The notes: generated from the sequence alone by a model not told the origin. Shown: positions 53,836 through 63,177, numbered from the stretch's first letter. The stretch is DNA of 64,000 nucleotides from Bacillus horti (GCF_030813115.1 NZ_JAUSTY010000020.1:28326-92325); one strand, 5' to 3'. Program-made: numbers and translations.

Positions 53836-54465
53836 ATGAACACACGTATACAAAAACTTCTGTTAAGTATGGTTATTTTTTGCCTGATAGGCTTAGTGTA
53901 TCCAATCTCTAGTTTAGCACAAACTTCTACAACTTACACGGTTCAGCCTGGGGACTCATTATGGAAGATCTCAGTCCGCTATCAGATCGGCTTGACCGAA
54001 ATTATTGAGGCAAATCCCCAAATACAAAATCCAGATTTGATTTATCCTCAACAAAAAGTAAATATTCCCGTTATTGATCGTATTAAAGCCATAGAGCATG
54101 ATGTGATCCAACTTTGTAATCAAGAACGGGCTAAGCACGGACTTGCTCCATTAAGAGCTGATTGGGAGCTCTCAAGAGTGGCAAGGCACAAATCGCAGGA
54201 TATGAGGGATAAGGGTTATTTCTCTCATCAATCTCCAACGTATGGGTCACCTTTTGATATGATGAGGGCTTACGGTATTACGTATAGAGCTGCTGGGGAA
54301 AACATAGCAATGGGTCAAAGAACAGCACAACAGGTTGTTCAGGGCTGGATGAACAGTCAGGGACACAGGCAGAATATTTTGAGCCAAAATTACACGCATA
54401 TAGGTGTTGGATTTGTGGAAGGTAGCTCTGGTCCTTATTGGACACAGTTGTTTTTAAGCAAATAG
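53836..54465 (+). CDS. Secreted LysM-CAP domain protein
   Basis: A 209-aa exported protein. A signal peptide (about 1-28, IFCLIGLVYPISSLAQ) is followed by one LysM domain (about 32-77: YTVQPGDSLWKISVRY, NPDLIYPQQKVNIP), which binds peptidoglycan or spore cortex, and a CAP/SCP domain (about 88-209) with H and E residues in HKSQDMRDKGYFSHQSP and GENIAMG and the end SQGHRQNIL. This is the YkwD/SafA-like layout of spore or vegetative wall proteins. ATG 53836 follows AAGGAGGAATTGATT. Confidence 0.9.
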   Translation: MNTRIQKLLLSMVIFCLIGLVYPISSLAQTSTTYTVQPGDSLWKISVRYQIGLTEIIEANPQIQNPDLIYPQQKVNIPVIDRIKAIEHDVIQLCNQERAKHGLAPLRADWELSRVARHKSQDMRDKGYFSHQSPTYGSPFDMMRAYGITYRAAGENIAMGQRTAQQVVQGWMNSQGHRQNILSQNYTHIGVGFVEGSSGPYWTQLFLSK

Positions 54466-54566
54466 CAGTCACATACTGGGCTCACTATTCATAACACGGT
54501 TCTATTGAAGTGTAGATTAACATATTTAAGTAAATTCTATGTAAGAAATAGTAGGAGGTATTAATC

Positions 54567-55010
54567 ATGCAAACATTAAGCGATATTCTGACAAGAGATG
54601 TGAAAAGCTGTATAGCAGAGGATAACATTTACGAAGCAGCCGTTAAAATGAAATCGTGGGATATTGGAGCGATACCAGTAGTTTCTAACGGTCAACTGAT
54701 AGGTATTGTAACGGATAGAGATCTAGTGATTCGAGCCATGGCAGAAAAAAGACCTAATTCCACACAAATTACTGAGATTATGAGTCATGAACTAATAACA
54801 GCAACACCAGATATGAGTGTTGATGAAGCGGCACAGTTAATGTCTCAAAATCAAATTCGGCGCTTGCCAATAGTAGAAGGCTCAAAGCTCGTGGGAATGT
54901 GTGCCCTGAAGGATTTAGCTGTAAGGAAAAGTTATGATGAAGAAGCTGAAGAAGCTTTGTCTCACATATCAGAGGATAAAGCAGGTCATCAGCATCCTAC
55001 TGCTCATTAA
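54567..55010 (+). CDS. ylbB: CBS-domain protein (YlbB-like)
   Basis: A 147-aa protein of two CBS domains (about 1-60 and 70-130), each with the typical IGAIPVVSNGQLIGIVTDRD or IRRLPIVEGSKLVG segment. A CBS pair binds adenine nucleotides. Its place upstream of a CAP-type ylbC-like gene matches B. subtilis ylbB-ylbC. ATG 54567 follows AGTAGGAGGTATTAATC. A terminator follows. Confidence 0.88.
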   Translation: MQTLSDILTRDVKSCIAEDNIYEAAVKMKSWDIGAIPVVSNGQLIGIVTDRDLVIRAMAEKRPNSTQITEIMSHELITATPDMSVDEAAQLMSQNQIRRLPIVEGSKLVGMCALKDLAVRKSYDEEAEEALSHISEDKAGHQHPTAH

Positions 55011-55049
55011 ATAATAGTAAATTCCATAGCTAATTTGAAAAGAACAAGT

Positions 55050-55095
55050 ACACCGTAGAAAGCTGTTTATTAAATCGGCCAATACGGTGTTTTTT
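55050..55095 (+). terminator. Terminator after the CBS gene
   Basis: ACACCGTA / TACGGTGT with a T7 tail and a loop of about 25 bases. Confidence 0.78.
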
Positions 55096-55270
55096 TGTTT
55101 GGATATAAGAAGCTGAATATCCTGCGTAAAGACATGAAAGCTAGTCCAATCAGGGAAGAAAATAAACTACAATAGAGAGTCGAGCATAAATGACAAAATC
55201 AGACGAATGTTTATGATATGCTTAAAGAAGGCATAATCATGTTTAAGAGCAGTAGGGAGGTACGATAGTT

Positions 55271-56401
55271 GTGAGAGGTTGGAAGTGGCTGTTAATCGGA
55301 ATGCTCCTAGCATCAGGCCTTCATATTTATATATTTGGTTGGAATTCCTGGACAGATGCTATTCAAAATAAGTGGATTGAATTACGTTCGGATGAGCCTA
55401 CTTCCTTAGTGGAAATAGATCGGTACATGCCTGATGATTCTTCTCAAGCAAACGATACAATGCAAGCTAGGCATAGCTTTGTAGAAGAGGATCAACAGTT
55501 GTTTTTAGAGGAGGATGGAGAAGAATCAAAAAGTGTTTATCTAGGTATGAAGGAGCAAGAAATACTAAATACCTTAGGTGAACCTCAGCGTGAGGAGCCT
55601 AGTGCTTATGGCTACACGTGGTGGGTATATAATGATGATTGGGAAACTTACATTCAGGTTGGAGTAAAGAATGGTGAGTTAGTTACCTTATATACGAATG
55701 CACCTAAATGGTCCTGGAATGAACTATCACCTGGCCTTAATAGTGAACAATGGGAAGAAGCTTGGGAGCAAAGGGAGAGTGTCTCTTTTAACCATAAGCT
55801 AGGTTATTACACCTTCGATTTAACGTCTACTGATATAGAAGAGAGGCCTTTAAGCATAGTTGGTGACACCGCTATCCAGTTATATATAGACATTCATAAC
55901 AATCAGCAAATATCTGCTATACGATTGATGGATACAGAAACTCTTTTGTTACATCGTCCGTATGCCCTAAAGTATATTGGGCAGCTTCCAGAAGCACCTT
56001 CTCCTTCTGAGCAGGAGTGGAAGGATATAGAGCAAGCGAGCGAAAGGCAAATTTTTGATATCATTAATATTACTAGGGTTTGGTATGATTTAGATCCTTT
56101 CGAGTGGCATGGAGAAGCGGCGGAGGTGGCTAGAGGGCATAGTTCGGATATGGGAGTGAATGATTATTTTGATCATGTTTCACCTACCTTTGGTGACTTG
56201 GGTGATCGACTTCAAAGAGCGAATGTTGCGTATAGTAGTGCGGGAGAAAATATTGCTTGGAATTACGTTGATGGACCAGATGCTCATCAGGGGTGGTTAA
56301 ATAGCTTAGGTCACAGGAAAAATGTGATGGAGGAGCAATTTACACATTTGGGTGTTGGTGTGATTGAAAAGCATTTCACACAAAACTTTTTGCGTCCTTA
56401 A
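55271..56401 (+). CDS. ylbC: YlbC-like protein with CAP-associated and CAP domains
   Basis: A 376-aa protein with an N-terminal signal anchor (about 3-21), an acidic linker, a CAP-associated N-terminal domain (about 80-225, starting with YLGMKEQEILNTLGEPQ) and a CAP domain (about 255-372: HSSDMGVNDYFDHVSP, AGENIAWNY, LGHRKNVM). B. subtilis YlbC has the same layout; function is unknown. GTG 55271 follows GGGAGG at about ten bases. It lies downstream of ylbB but behind that gene's terminator. Confidence 0.88.
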   Translation: MRGWKWLLIGMLLASGLHIYIFGWNSWTDAIQNKWIELRSDEPTSLVEIDRYMPDDSSQANDTMQARHSFVEEDQQLFLEEDGEESKSVYLGMKEQEILNTLGEPQREEPSAYGYTWWVYNDDWETYIQVGVKNGELVTLYTNAPKWSWNELSPGLNSEQWEEAWEQRESVSFNHKLGYYTFDLTSTDIEERPLSIVGDTAIQLYIDIHNNQQISAIRLMDTETLLLHRPYALKYIGQLPEAPSPSEQEWKDIEQASERQIFDIINITRVWYDLDPFEWHGEAAEVARGHSSDMGVNDYFDHVSPTFGDLGDRLQRANVAYSSAGENIAWNYVDGPDAHQGWLNSLGHRKNVMEEQFTHLGVGVIEKHFTQNFLRP

Positions 56402-56446
56402 AGCAGGTGCTAAGCATGTCTAAAATTTGTTATTTATAAAGCCTTT

Positions 56447-56492
56447 AAAGTCTTCGACGCCACTTTACACGGGTGGTGTCGAAGACTTTTTT
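56447..56492 (+). terminator. Terminator after ylbC
   Basis: AGTCTTCGACGCCAC / GTGGTGTCGAAGACT, 15 bp with one G-T pair, with a T6 tail. Confidence 0.92.
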
Positions 56493-56544
56493 ACAGTCTA
56501 AGAATTTATAATTATAATTTATAAGTTCAGAGGTAGATAGTATA

Positions 56545-56593
56545 AGAAAAACTAAGGCTTTCGCCAGGGCTTGGCGACAAGCTAAGTTTTTCT
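56545..56593. repeat. 49-bp imperfect palindrome (REP-like element)
   Basis: AGAAAAACT-AAGGCTTTCGCC pairs with GGCGACAAGC-TAAGTTTTTCT over almost its whole length. It sits between convergent genes beyond the ylbC terminator and resembles short dispersed palindromic repeats of Bacillales. It occurs once in this window. Confidence 0.65.
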
Positions 56594-56631
56594 AAGAAAT
56601 TTATCGAGTGTTTCATATGGATGATCTTGTG

Positions 56632-57363
56632 TTATGTGGTTGTCTCACGAATGATCTGTTTGGCTTTGTTTGGAGATCCTGTAAATATCCCATCTACTTG
56701 ATAGCGTAAGCATTTTTTAAGCTCATGTTTCCTTTGGATAACGTAGGGGTAGATACGATAGCCCATATTTTTAAGCAGAGTCACTTCATGGTCTAACAAA
56801 GAAATATGAGGGTGAATGGAATCAAGGTGGAGATAGTCCCATTCACTTTGCTCTAGCAACGGAAGTAAAGTACTCCAGCATAAGTAGCCTGTGCGGATTG
56901 TAGGGTGAATCTTCCTACAGATTTCGAGGCTTTCTCTTCTAAAGGAAGAAAGAACAGCTTTTTTTTCAAGGTTATGTTGGTTTAGTATTCGTATGACTTT
57001 CTCCTCCATACCCTTATAGGGTAAGAGGTTATTTTTCAACTCAATATGCAGTTCTAGAGAATAAGGCTTTACCCACTCCAAAACCTCTTCTAGCAGAGGG
57101 ACTGTCGTCCCTTTATACTTTTTATTAAACCAGCTTCCAGCATCAAGCTTTTTGATTTGAGCAGACGTTGTATTGAAAACAAAACCTTTCCCGTTCGTTG
57201 TCCGATTTAACCACTCATCATGAATGACGACTAGCTCTTGGTCCTTTGTTAACTGAACATCTATCTCAATTCCGTCAACATGATCTTGAATAGCACGCCG
57301 AATAGCTGGATACGTATTCTCTGGAGCTACTTGAGATGATCCTCGGTGAGCAATGACTTTCAT
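56632..57363 (-). CDS. Glycerophosphodiester phosphodiesterase
   Basis: A cytosolic GDPD (243 aa) releasing sn-glycerol 3-phosphate from glycerophosphodiesters. Catalytic and metal residues H6-R7, E33-x-D35 (GIEIDVQLTKD) and H48 (VIHDEWLNRTTNGKG) are present. It has no signal peptide, so it acts on imported or internal substrates, like UgpQ. Start ATG 57363 follows AAGGAGGAGCG on the minus strand. It is divergent from the trypsin-like protease gene. Confidence 0.92.
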   Translation of the reverse strand: MKVIAHRGSSQVAPENTYPAIRRAIQDHVDGIEIDVQLTKDQELVVIHDEWLNRTTNGKGFVFNTTSAQIKKLDAGSWFNKKYKGTTVPLLEEVLEWVKPYSLELHIELKNNLLPYKGMEEKVIRILNQHNLEKKAVLSSFRRESLEICRKIHPTIRTGYLCWSTLLPLLEQSEWDYLHLDSIHPHISLLDHEVTLLKNMGYRIYPYVIQRKHELKKCLRYQVDGIFTGSPNKAKQIIRETTT

Positions 57364-57530
57364 TTTCGCTCCTCCTTAAACTGATCAGATATAAATAGTT
57401 TATGGAACATCTAGTTGACGCGTTCCATACTATGAAGGAAGAGCTTAAAAGCGCTGCACATGATTTATTATAGATATAATACATCGCCACACTAAAGAGA
57501 TCCGACAATATGTAAGGGGGTGTTTCTTCA

Positions 57531-58217
57531 TTGAGCGCTAAATTATCAAAATTATTTCAGGACCTGAAGCAGAGTATCGTCTCTATTGAAGGAGTAAAGG
57601 AAAAAAGGATGCTGGGAAGAAGAGGATTATCTCCGTTTTCTCCTCCCCAGGTTGTCGATGAAAAGAAGATTAGCTATGGAAGTGGAGTCATTATTCATCC
57701 TAAAGGACACATTCTTACTTGCCATCATGTGGTTGATGGAATGAACATGATTCGAATAAAATTAGGTTCAGAGCAGCAGCTTTACCAAGGAAAAGTAGTC
57801 TTGGAGTATCCAGAAAAAGATATTGCAATTGTCGAGATTCAAGCAAAAGAGCGCTTTAAGGAGGTCAAATTCGGATCTTCTAAAAAGGCCACAGTTGGAG
57901 AAAATGTATTTGCCATAGGCAACCCCTTTGGCTTTGATTACACACTTACAACGGGAATCATAAGCGGAAAAAATAGACAAATATCCACCGAGGAGCATGA
58001 GTATAATTTTGTATTGCAAACGAACACAGCTCTAAATCCCGGTAATAGTGGTGGACCACTTTTTAATTCAAAGGGAAGGGTAATCGGAATTAACGCTGTC
58101 ATCATACCTAATTTTCAAAATATGGGCTTTGCTATTCCGACAGAAGAGATTTTACCTCATATCAAAAAGTATACCCTTTCTCCTCCGAAGAAAAAGTCTA
58201 CAAAAACAGGCACGTAA
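57531..58217 (+). CDS. Cytosolic trypsin-like (S1C/HtrA-type) serine protease without PDZ
   Basis: A 228-aa protease with the triad H66 (TCHHVVDG), D97 (EKDIAIVE) and S173 (NPGNSGGPL). Unlike HtrA or DegP it has no signal peptide, membrane span or PDZ domain; residues 1-45 are a short basic start and the C-terminus is a Lys-rich tail. TTG 57531 follows AAGGGGGTG at about ten bases. A role in protein turnover or signalling in the cytosol is likely but not shown. Confidence 0.85.
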   Translation: MSAKLSKLFQDLKQSIVSIEGVKEKRMLGRRGLSPFSPPQVVDEKKISYGSGVIIHPKGHILTCHHVVDGMNMIRIKLGSEQQLYQGKVVLEYPEKDIAIVEIQAKERFKEVKFGSSKKATVGENVFAIGNPFGFDYTLTTGIISGKNRQISTEEHEYNFVLQTNTALNPGNSGGPLFNSKGRVIGINAVIIPNFQNMGFAIPTEEILPHIKKYTLSPPKKKSTKTGT

Positions 58218-58270
58218 TTTTTGAACCTAAATATTCATTATTTAGAAATAAATGGTGAATCATAACTTTG

Positions 58271-58306
58271 AAGCCGTGTGCTGCCTCCAGCATACGGTTT
58301 CTTATT
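58271..58306 (+). terminator. Terminator after the protease gene
   Basis: AAGCCGTGTGCTG / CAGCATACGGTTT, a 13-bp stem with two G-T pairs and a CCTC loop. Confidence 0.75.
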
Positions 58307-58383
58307 AAAGTGGGGTCACTGTCGGTGTAATCCCCTGAATTTTGTGATGGAGCGAAAAATATGCTTTAATGATACTATCTATC

Positions 58384-58707
58384 CTATTTAAACCTGACCC
58401 ACTCTATTCTTATTGGTAAAGTGGTATAAGGAATACGGTAGACAAGTGTAGGATAGGTGAAGGCTTGAGTGACGAAAGCGTCTGGGGCAGGCTTTATTTC
58501 CTTTGCTTTTACTAAAATAAAGGAATTTACTGGACCAGCTTGCTCAGTTATATCTACGACCTCAATTGCGTATCCACCTGTTCTTCTTTCACCTAACCCT
58601 AAAATGATATAGGTGCTGCCTTCATCAGAAACAATCTTTTCACCACCGGTGTGTGTGATACGTTCAAGCTCCTTTTGGACAACTTCTGGATAATGAAAAT
58701 GGGTCAT
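58384..58707 (-). CDS. PrcB-type C-terminal domain protein
   Basis: A 107-aa protein matching the PrcB_C fold: LGLGERRTGGYAIEVVDI followed by a strand FILVKAKEIKP and a final LVYRIPYTTLPIRIEW. In other bacteria this domain accompanies proteases or lipoproteins as a beta-rich partner. Here there is no signal peptide. Start ATG 58707 follows AAGGAGGCTTTTAA on the minus strand. It is convergent with the trypsin-like protease, so a functional link is only a guess. Confidence 0.7.
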   Translation of the reverse strand: MTHFHYPEVVQKELERITHTGGEKIVSDEGSTYIILGLGERRTGGYAIEVVDITEQAGPVNSFILVKAKEIKPAPDAFVTQAFTYPTLVYRIPYTTLPIRIEWVRFK

Positions 58708-58863
58708 TTAAAAGCCTCCTTTTTTAATCATTTTATATGTTTTAAAGCTGTTTAACTTTAAACTGTGGACGATGTAGGTTGTATGGGTAGTGACTAACAC
58801 GTTTATACTTAATGATAAATACTACAAAGATACTTATTTTTGAATGCTTAGAAGGAGCTAATC

Positions 58864-60549
58864 ATGCAATATAATCCTGAAAATCCTGTAGTTGTGCAAA
58901 GTGATTTAACTTTATATGTGGAGGTTCAACACCCTCTGTATGAAGAGGTAAGAGATGTGCTCCATCACTTTGCAGAGCTATTAAAAAGCCCTGAGTATAT
59001 CCATACCTATCGAATGACGCCTTTAACGTTATGGAACGCCGCATCCAGTGGAGTAACTCCTGAGGAGGTCATTCAACACTTACGAGCGTATACAAAATTC
59101 CCTTTGGGCTCACAGGTAGAAGCATCTGTTTATCAAACTATGCAAAAATATGGGCGTTTGTGCCTAGTTAAAGAGAAATCAGAGCTCTATTTACAATCTA
59201 CAATTAAAGAGTATCTTGAAGAATTAGTCAGCTACCCATCAAATTCCTCTTTTTTTTCTGGAAAACTATTTGAGTTTGAAGAAAACGGGAGCTTATTGTG
59301 GAAAGTATCTATTCATTCAGATAAACGTGGTGAGCTTAAACAGGAAGCATTGCGTATTGGTTACCCTATTAAGGATGAAGCAGGATATACATCAGGAGAT
59401 TACCTAAAATTGTCTTTAAGGGATGTGTTAGAGTCTGGATCCACTTTTTCTCTTAGGGATTATCAGGTGGATGCTGTAGAAGCTTTTTATCAGGATGGGC
59501 AAACACATGGTGGACAAGGGGTACTAGTTCTACCCTGTGGGGCAGGTAAAACGATTATAGGGATTGCCTCTGTCAACAAGCTACAATGTGCAACACTCAT
59601 TCTGACTACAAATCATGCCTCTGTCAAGCAATGGAAGAGAGAGCTATTAGAAAAAACGACATTAACGGAACAGGATGTTGGAGAGTATACAGGAGAGATG
59701 AAGGAAATTAAACCTGTGACGATTGCTACATACCAGGTTCTAACGTATAAAGCAGAACAAGAATTTATCCATTTAGATGTGTTTCAGCAGAAAGAGTGGG
59801 GGCTCATAATTTACGATGAGGTACATCTGCTACCGGCTCCAATTTTTCGAGCAACAGCAAGCATACAATCAACACGTCGATTGGGCTTGACGGCTACACT
59901 CATTCGTGAGGACGGAAGAGAAGAGGATGTGTTTAGCTTAATTGGCCCAAAAATTTATTCTGTCCCATGGAAAAAGCTAGAGCAACAAGGTTATATTGCG
60001 ACAGCCTTCTGTACGGAGGTAAGAGTTAATTTTGATGACTTTATGAAAGAGCAGTATTTTTTAACGAATGCGAAAAGACAAGCGAGGATTGCGCAAGAAA
60101 ATCCAAATAAGATTGACGCTGTTAAAGTATTGTTAAAGAAACATGAGGGGGAGCCTACGTTAATTATTGGGCAATATGTAGAACAGCTAGAGCAGCTTGG
60201 CGTCTTGTTGGACATCCCTGTCATTACAGGCAAGATGAAGCATGCTGAACGGGAGGACTTGTACGACGCTTTTAGAAAAGGGGAGATACCTATATTGGCG
60301 GTATCAAAAGTTGCTAACTTTGCTATTGATTTGCCAGATGCTACCGTAGCGATTCAGGTTTCTGGCATGTTTGGATCTAGACAGGAGGAGGCCCAGCGTT
60401 TAGGCAGAATCCTACGTCCCAAAAAAGGAAATAATACCTGCTATTTTTATCATGTGGTGACGAAGGATTCTAAGGATCAGGAGTATGCGTTGAAGCGACA
60501 GCTTTTTTTAATCGAGCAGGGCTATCGCTATCAATTAGTGGAGGAGTAG
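58864..60549 (+). CDS. XPB/Ssl2-type DNA repair helicase
   Basis: A 561-aa SF2 helicase. The N-terminus (about 8-115) carries the XPB/helicase-associated domain (PVVVQSDLTLYVEV and the SGVTPEEVIQHL helix). The motor has Walker A PCGAGKT (224-230), DEVH box (318-321), the XPB-specific RED motif R348-E349-D350 and motif VI EAQRLGRILRP. Human and archaeal XPB opens DNA in transcription and nucleotide excision repair; the bacterial forms are poorly understood. ATG 58864 follows GAAGGAGCTAATC. It is coupled to the next gene with zero spacing. Confidence 0.9.
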   Translation: MQYNPENPVVVQSDLTLYVEVQHPLYEEVRDVLHHFAELLKSPEYIHTYRMTPLTLWNAASSGVTPEEVIQHLRAYTKFPLGSQVEASVYQTMQKYGRLCLVKEKSELYLQSTIKEYLEELVSYPSNSSFFSGKLFEFEENGSLLWKVSIHSDKRGELKQEALRIGYPIKDEAGYTSGDYLKLSLRDVLESGSTFSLRDYQVDAVEAFYQDGQTHGGQGVLVLPCGAGKTIIGIASVNKLQCATLILTTNHASVKQWKRELLEKTTLTEQDVGEYTGEMKEIKPVTIATYQVLTYKAEQEFIHLDVFQQKEWGLIIYDEVHLLPAPIFRATASIQSTRRLGLTATLIREDGREEDVFSLIGPKIYSVPWKKLEQQGYIATAFCTEVRVNFDDFMKEQYFLTNAKRQARIAQENPNKIDAVKVLLKKHEGEPTLIIGQYVEQLEQLGVLLDIPVITGKMKHAEREDLYDAFRKGEIPILAVSKVANFAIDLPDATVAIQVSGMFGSRQEEAQRLGRILRPKKGNNTCYFYHVVTKDSKDQEYALKRQLFLIEQGYRYQLVEE

Positions 60550-62514
60550 ATGAGGATCATGAGGCAGCAATTACAATCATGCCTAGAAGGTATATCAATA
60601 TCGAATCTGTTAGCTATGGTTCAGGAGCTGCCTCCTATTTTTCATGGGCTAATGGATGAAGAGGAGAAGAAACTGAGAGGTGTTCTGCAAGAAAAGCTAC
60701 AGGAACAGACGTATATCCAGGAAATTTATAAGAGCTTATCTCCTTACGAAAAGGATGTACTCCGCTTTTTTATTTTTCATGTAGGTCGGGACTTTCTATC
60801 TTATCGTCAAATTGATCAAGAAGTGCAGGGGATAAAGTCTAATTTATTCCGCCTTGGCTTGGTCGGATTACGACAAAAGGGTTTAATATATAGCTTTCGA
60901 CGTCAATGGGGGGAGGAGGCTTATATTTTTCCAGTTGAACTTGAATTAGCTTTCTATAAGTATCTTATAGCTACTTCTGGCATCCAATCCGAGCCGGTAC
61001 TTTCTACAGATACTGTACACTTCTCTGTTTCAAGAGAGAGGGAAGATGGTATTAAGCCCCCCGTACCAGCCTTCCAATGGATGTTTTCTATTCTCGATGA
61101 TTTAAGACAGACCAAGGAAGGGAAGATCACGTTAACACAAAAAGGAACGTTGCATAAGCGCGTGATTAGACGATGGGAGGAATTATGGGATCAGCAGCCC
61201 TTGTCACTAAAAGCGTTTGATTTGTCAGTGGATCAAAGAGAGGTATATTCAAACCAGTTAGCTGTGCTGTTAGATTATTTTACGGTGAGAAAACTCATAT
61301 ATTGGACGAAACATGAGTTACATGTACAAATCACCCAAATTGATGCGTTTATGCAGGGTTCAAGAGCTAAGCTTATGGGTGATTTCAGGAGCTATTTTTT
61401 GGAAAGATTTAAGCCTAAGACTTCATGGATGTATAGCTATTTAAGAGACGCAGGATTAGCTGTGAACGAGCAGCATTCATTCCCTCTTCTCCAGTTTGTT
61501 GAACAATGGGAGGAGCATTATCCGTTACCCCCTGTCTCTGAGCTTCTTAGCACAATCAAAGAGGAGCTTATTGATCCTTTACATATGTTAGGCCTTGTGG
61601 AGTACAGAGAATCCAAGAAGCAGGAGCTATGCTGGCGCTGGCTGTATCCTGTAGAGGGACCAGCAGAAGTGTGGGTGCAACCTAATCTAGAGTGCTTCTG
61701 CTCTGCTTTAACCCCACTTCCTGTACTTTGGAGGCTAACGGACTGTTTGGAAATGCAAGGATGGGACTCCATGATTGTGCTTAAGCTATCCTTATCAAGA
61801 CTATCACAGGCGATTGAACACGATCTTTCTATCCCAAAATGGTTAGATTGGTTAGCTACCCATTCCAAGCAGCCTATTCCTGAGGCATTCCTAAAACAGA
61901 TGCAGGAGTGGGCAAAAAAAACGAGACAGGTCAGTGTGTCAACGATTGCTTTGTTTCACATACAGGATGCTCAGCTTCTTCAAGCTGTTCTTCAATTTTG
62001 TCAGAATGAGCAAATTAAAGTTCATGTTTCCACGACAGCCTGTATAGGGATTGATAAGCTAGTCGAAGAGCGGGTACAGCTATTTCTAGCTCAAAACCAA
62101 ATTTCCGTGTATCGAGCTGACGAGAAAGGGAAGCAGTTTAGTCACGAAGAGAAAGAAGAAAGACCTTCTCTCATTAACTTTGGAGGCTCTTATGCCGGTC
62201 AGCTAAGAGTTGAAAACGTGTTCCCTGATCTTACAGAAGCGATTCCAGGATGGAAGCAGCTTCCTGAGCTATGGAGAAAGCAAATGCTGCCTTATCATGA
62301 TCAAACAAAAAAGGAAATCGTAGAAAAAGCGATTCAGCATCAGCTGCTTGTTCAGTATGAAGCGGCAGACGGTGAAATTGTACGCATACACCCTGTTACG
62401 AGCCAAACGATTGCGGGAGAATGGGTGTGTGTCGCTGAAAAAAGGGGAAAAATACCTCTTAGAGAAATGCAAAGGATGCAGCTTTTATTTCCTGTACTTC
62501 AGAAAAAAACATGA
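60550..62514 (+). CDS. Helicase-associated domain partner protein
   Basis: A 654-aa protein with no ATPase motifs of its own. The first 330 residues are helical and winged-helix-like (for example YEKDVLRFFIFH). A helicase-associated (XPB N-terminal-like) domain occupies about 370-500: VWVQPNLECFCSAL, LEMQGWDSMIVLKLSLSRLS, then IPEAFLKQMQEWAKKT. The helicase upstream carries the same domain. The start abuts the helicase stop (TAGATG), with GGAGGAG inside that gene. The pair presumably works as a complex; what it does is not known. Confidence 0.75.
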   Translation: MRIMRQQLQSCLEGISISNLLAMVQELPPIFHGLMDEEEKKLRGVLQEKLQEQTYIQEIYKSLSPYEKDVLRFFIFHVGRDFLSYRQIDQEVQGIKSNLFRLGLVGLRQKGLIYSFRRQWGEEAYIFPVELELAFYKYLIATSGIQSEPVLSTDTVHFSVSREREDGIKPPVPAFQWMFSILDDLRQTKEGKITLTQKGTLHKRVIRRWEELWDQQPLSLKAFDLSVDQREVYSNQLAVLLDYFTVRKLIYWTKHELHVQITQIDAFMQGSRAKLMGDFRSYFLERFKPKTSWMYSYLRDAGLAVNEQHSFPLLQFVEQWEEHYPLPPVSELLSTIKEELIDPLHMLGLVEYRESKKQELCWRWLYPVEGPAEVWVQPNLECFCSALTPLPVLWRLTDCLEMQGWDSMIVLKLSLSRLSQAIEHDLSIPKWLDWLATHSKQPIPEAFLKQMQEWAKKTRQVSVSTIALFHIQDAQLLQAVLQFCQNEQIKVHVSTTACIGIDKLVEERVQLFLAQNQISVYRADEKGKQFSHEEKEERPSLINFGGSYAGQLRVENVFPDLTEAIPGWKQLPELWRKQMLPYHDQTKKEIVEKAIQHQLLVQYEAADGEIVRIHPVTSQTIAGEWVCVAEKRGKIPLREMQRMQLLFPVLQKKT

Positions 62515-62544
62515 TACAATGAATAGCAAGAGGAGGTGCTTCTT

Positions 62545-62994
62545 ATGATTGCCTCACTAGAGCTTTCACATTATATGGATGAAGCCTACCAATTAGGTGA
62601 ATTGATTATAGATTCAGATGTTATGCGTGAATATACTGATTCACGTACGGAGTTAAACGCCGATCCTGAAGCACAACTGTTAATCAGGCAGTTTGTGAAG
62701 AAGAAGGAGGACTTTGAAGAGGTAGAGCGCTTTGGAAAGTATCACCCAGATTACGACGCGGTGAAGAAAAGCATGCGTGAAATGAAGCGAACATTAGATC
62801 AAAATGAACTGGTGGTTCGTTTTAAAAAAGCGGAAAAAGAGCTGGAGAAGCTATTAAATGAAATTAGTCAGCTGATTGCTTTTTCTGTTTCAGAGCAGAT
62901 CAAGGTACCTACTGGAAATCCTTTTTGGGATCAAGGAGGCTGTGGTGGAGCAGGCTGTGGTTCTGGAGGTTGCTCCGGGGGCTGTGGCGTTTAA
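62545..62994 (+). CDS. ylbF: YlbF family regulator (Y-complex subunit)
   Basis: A 149-aa helical protein of the YlbF/YmcA family with a long coiled middle and a C-terminal CGGAGCGSGGCSGGC tail. In B. subtilis YlbF, YmcA and YaaT form a complex that binds [4Fe-4S] clusters, steers RNase Y and promotes competence, sporulation and biofilm formation. The cysteine tail here (four Cys) fits cluster binding. ATG 62545 follows AGGAGGTG with a six-base spacer. ylbG does not follow, unlike in B. subtilis. A terminator follows. Confidence 0.92.
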   Translation: MIASLELSHYMDEAYQLGELIIDSDVMREYTDSRTELNADPEAQLLIRQFVKKKEDFEEVERFGKYHPDYDAVKKSMREMKRTLDQNELVVRFKKAEKELEKLLNEISQLIAFSVSEQIKVPTGNPFWDQGGCGGAGCGSGGCSGGCGV

Positions 62995-63006
62995 TAAGGG
63001 TCAAAG

Positions 63007-63047
63007 GAAGCTAGGAGAGGGAGAGAGAATCCCTTTTCTAGCTTTTT
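63007..63047 (+). terminator. Terminator after ylbF
   Basis: AAGCTAGGAGAGGGA pairs with TCCCTTTTCTAGCTT (one bulge), then T6. Confidence 0.85.
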
Positions 63048-63177
63048 TGCTTATGATTTTTCATTGGACGTTTTTTTTGCAAAACTAATGGTAGACTAAT
63101 GCGTATAAAAGGATAACAGAATAAGAAAGGTAAGTGACTTTCTTTTTTAACTGCATTTTATGATATTGGAGGTTTTT

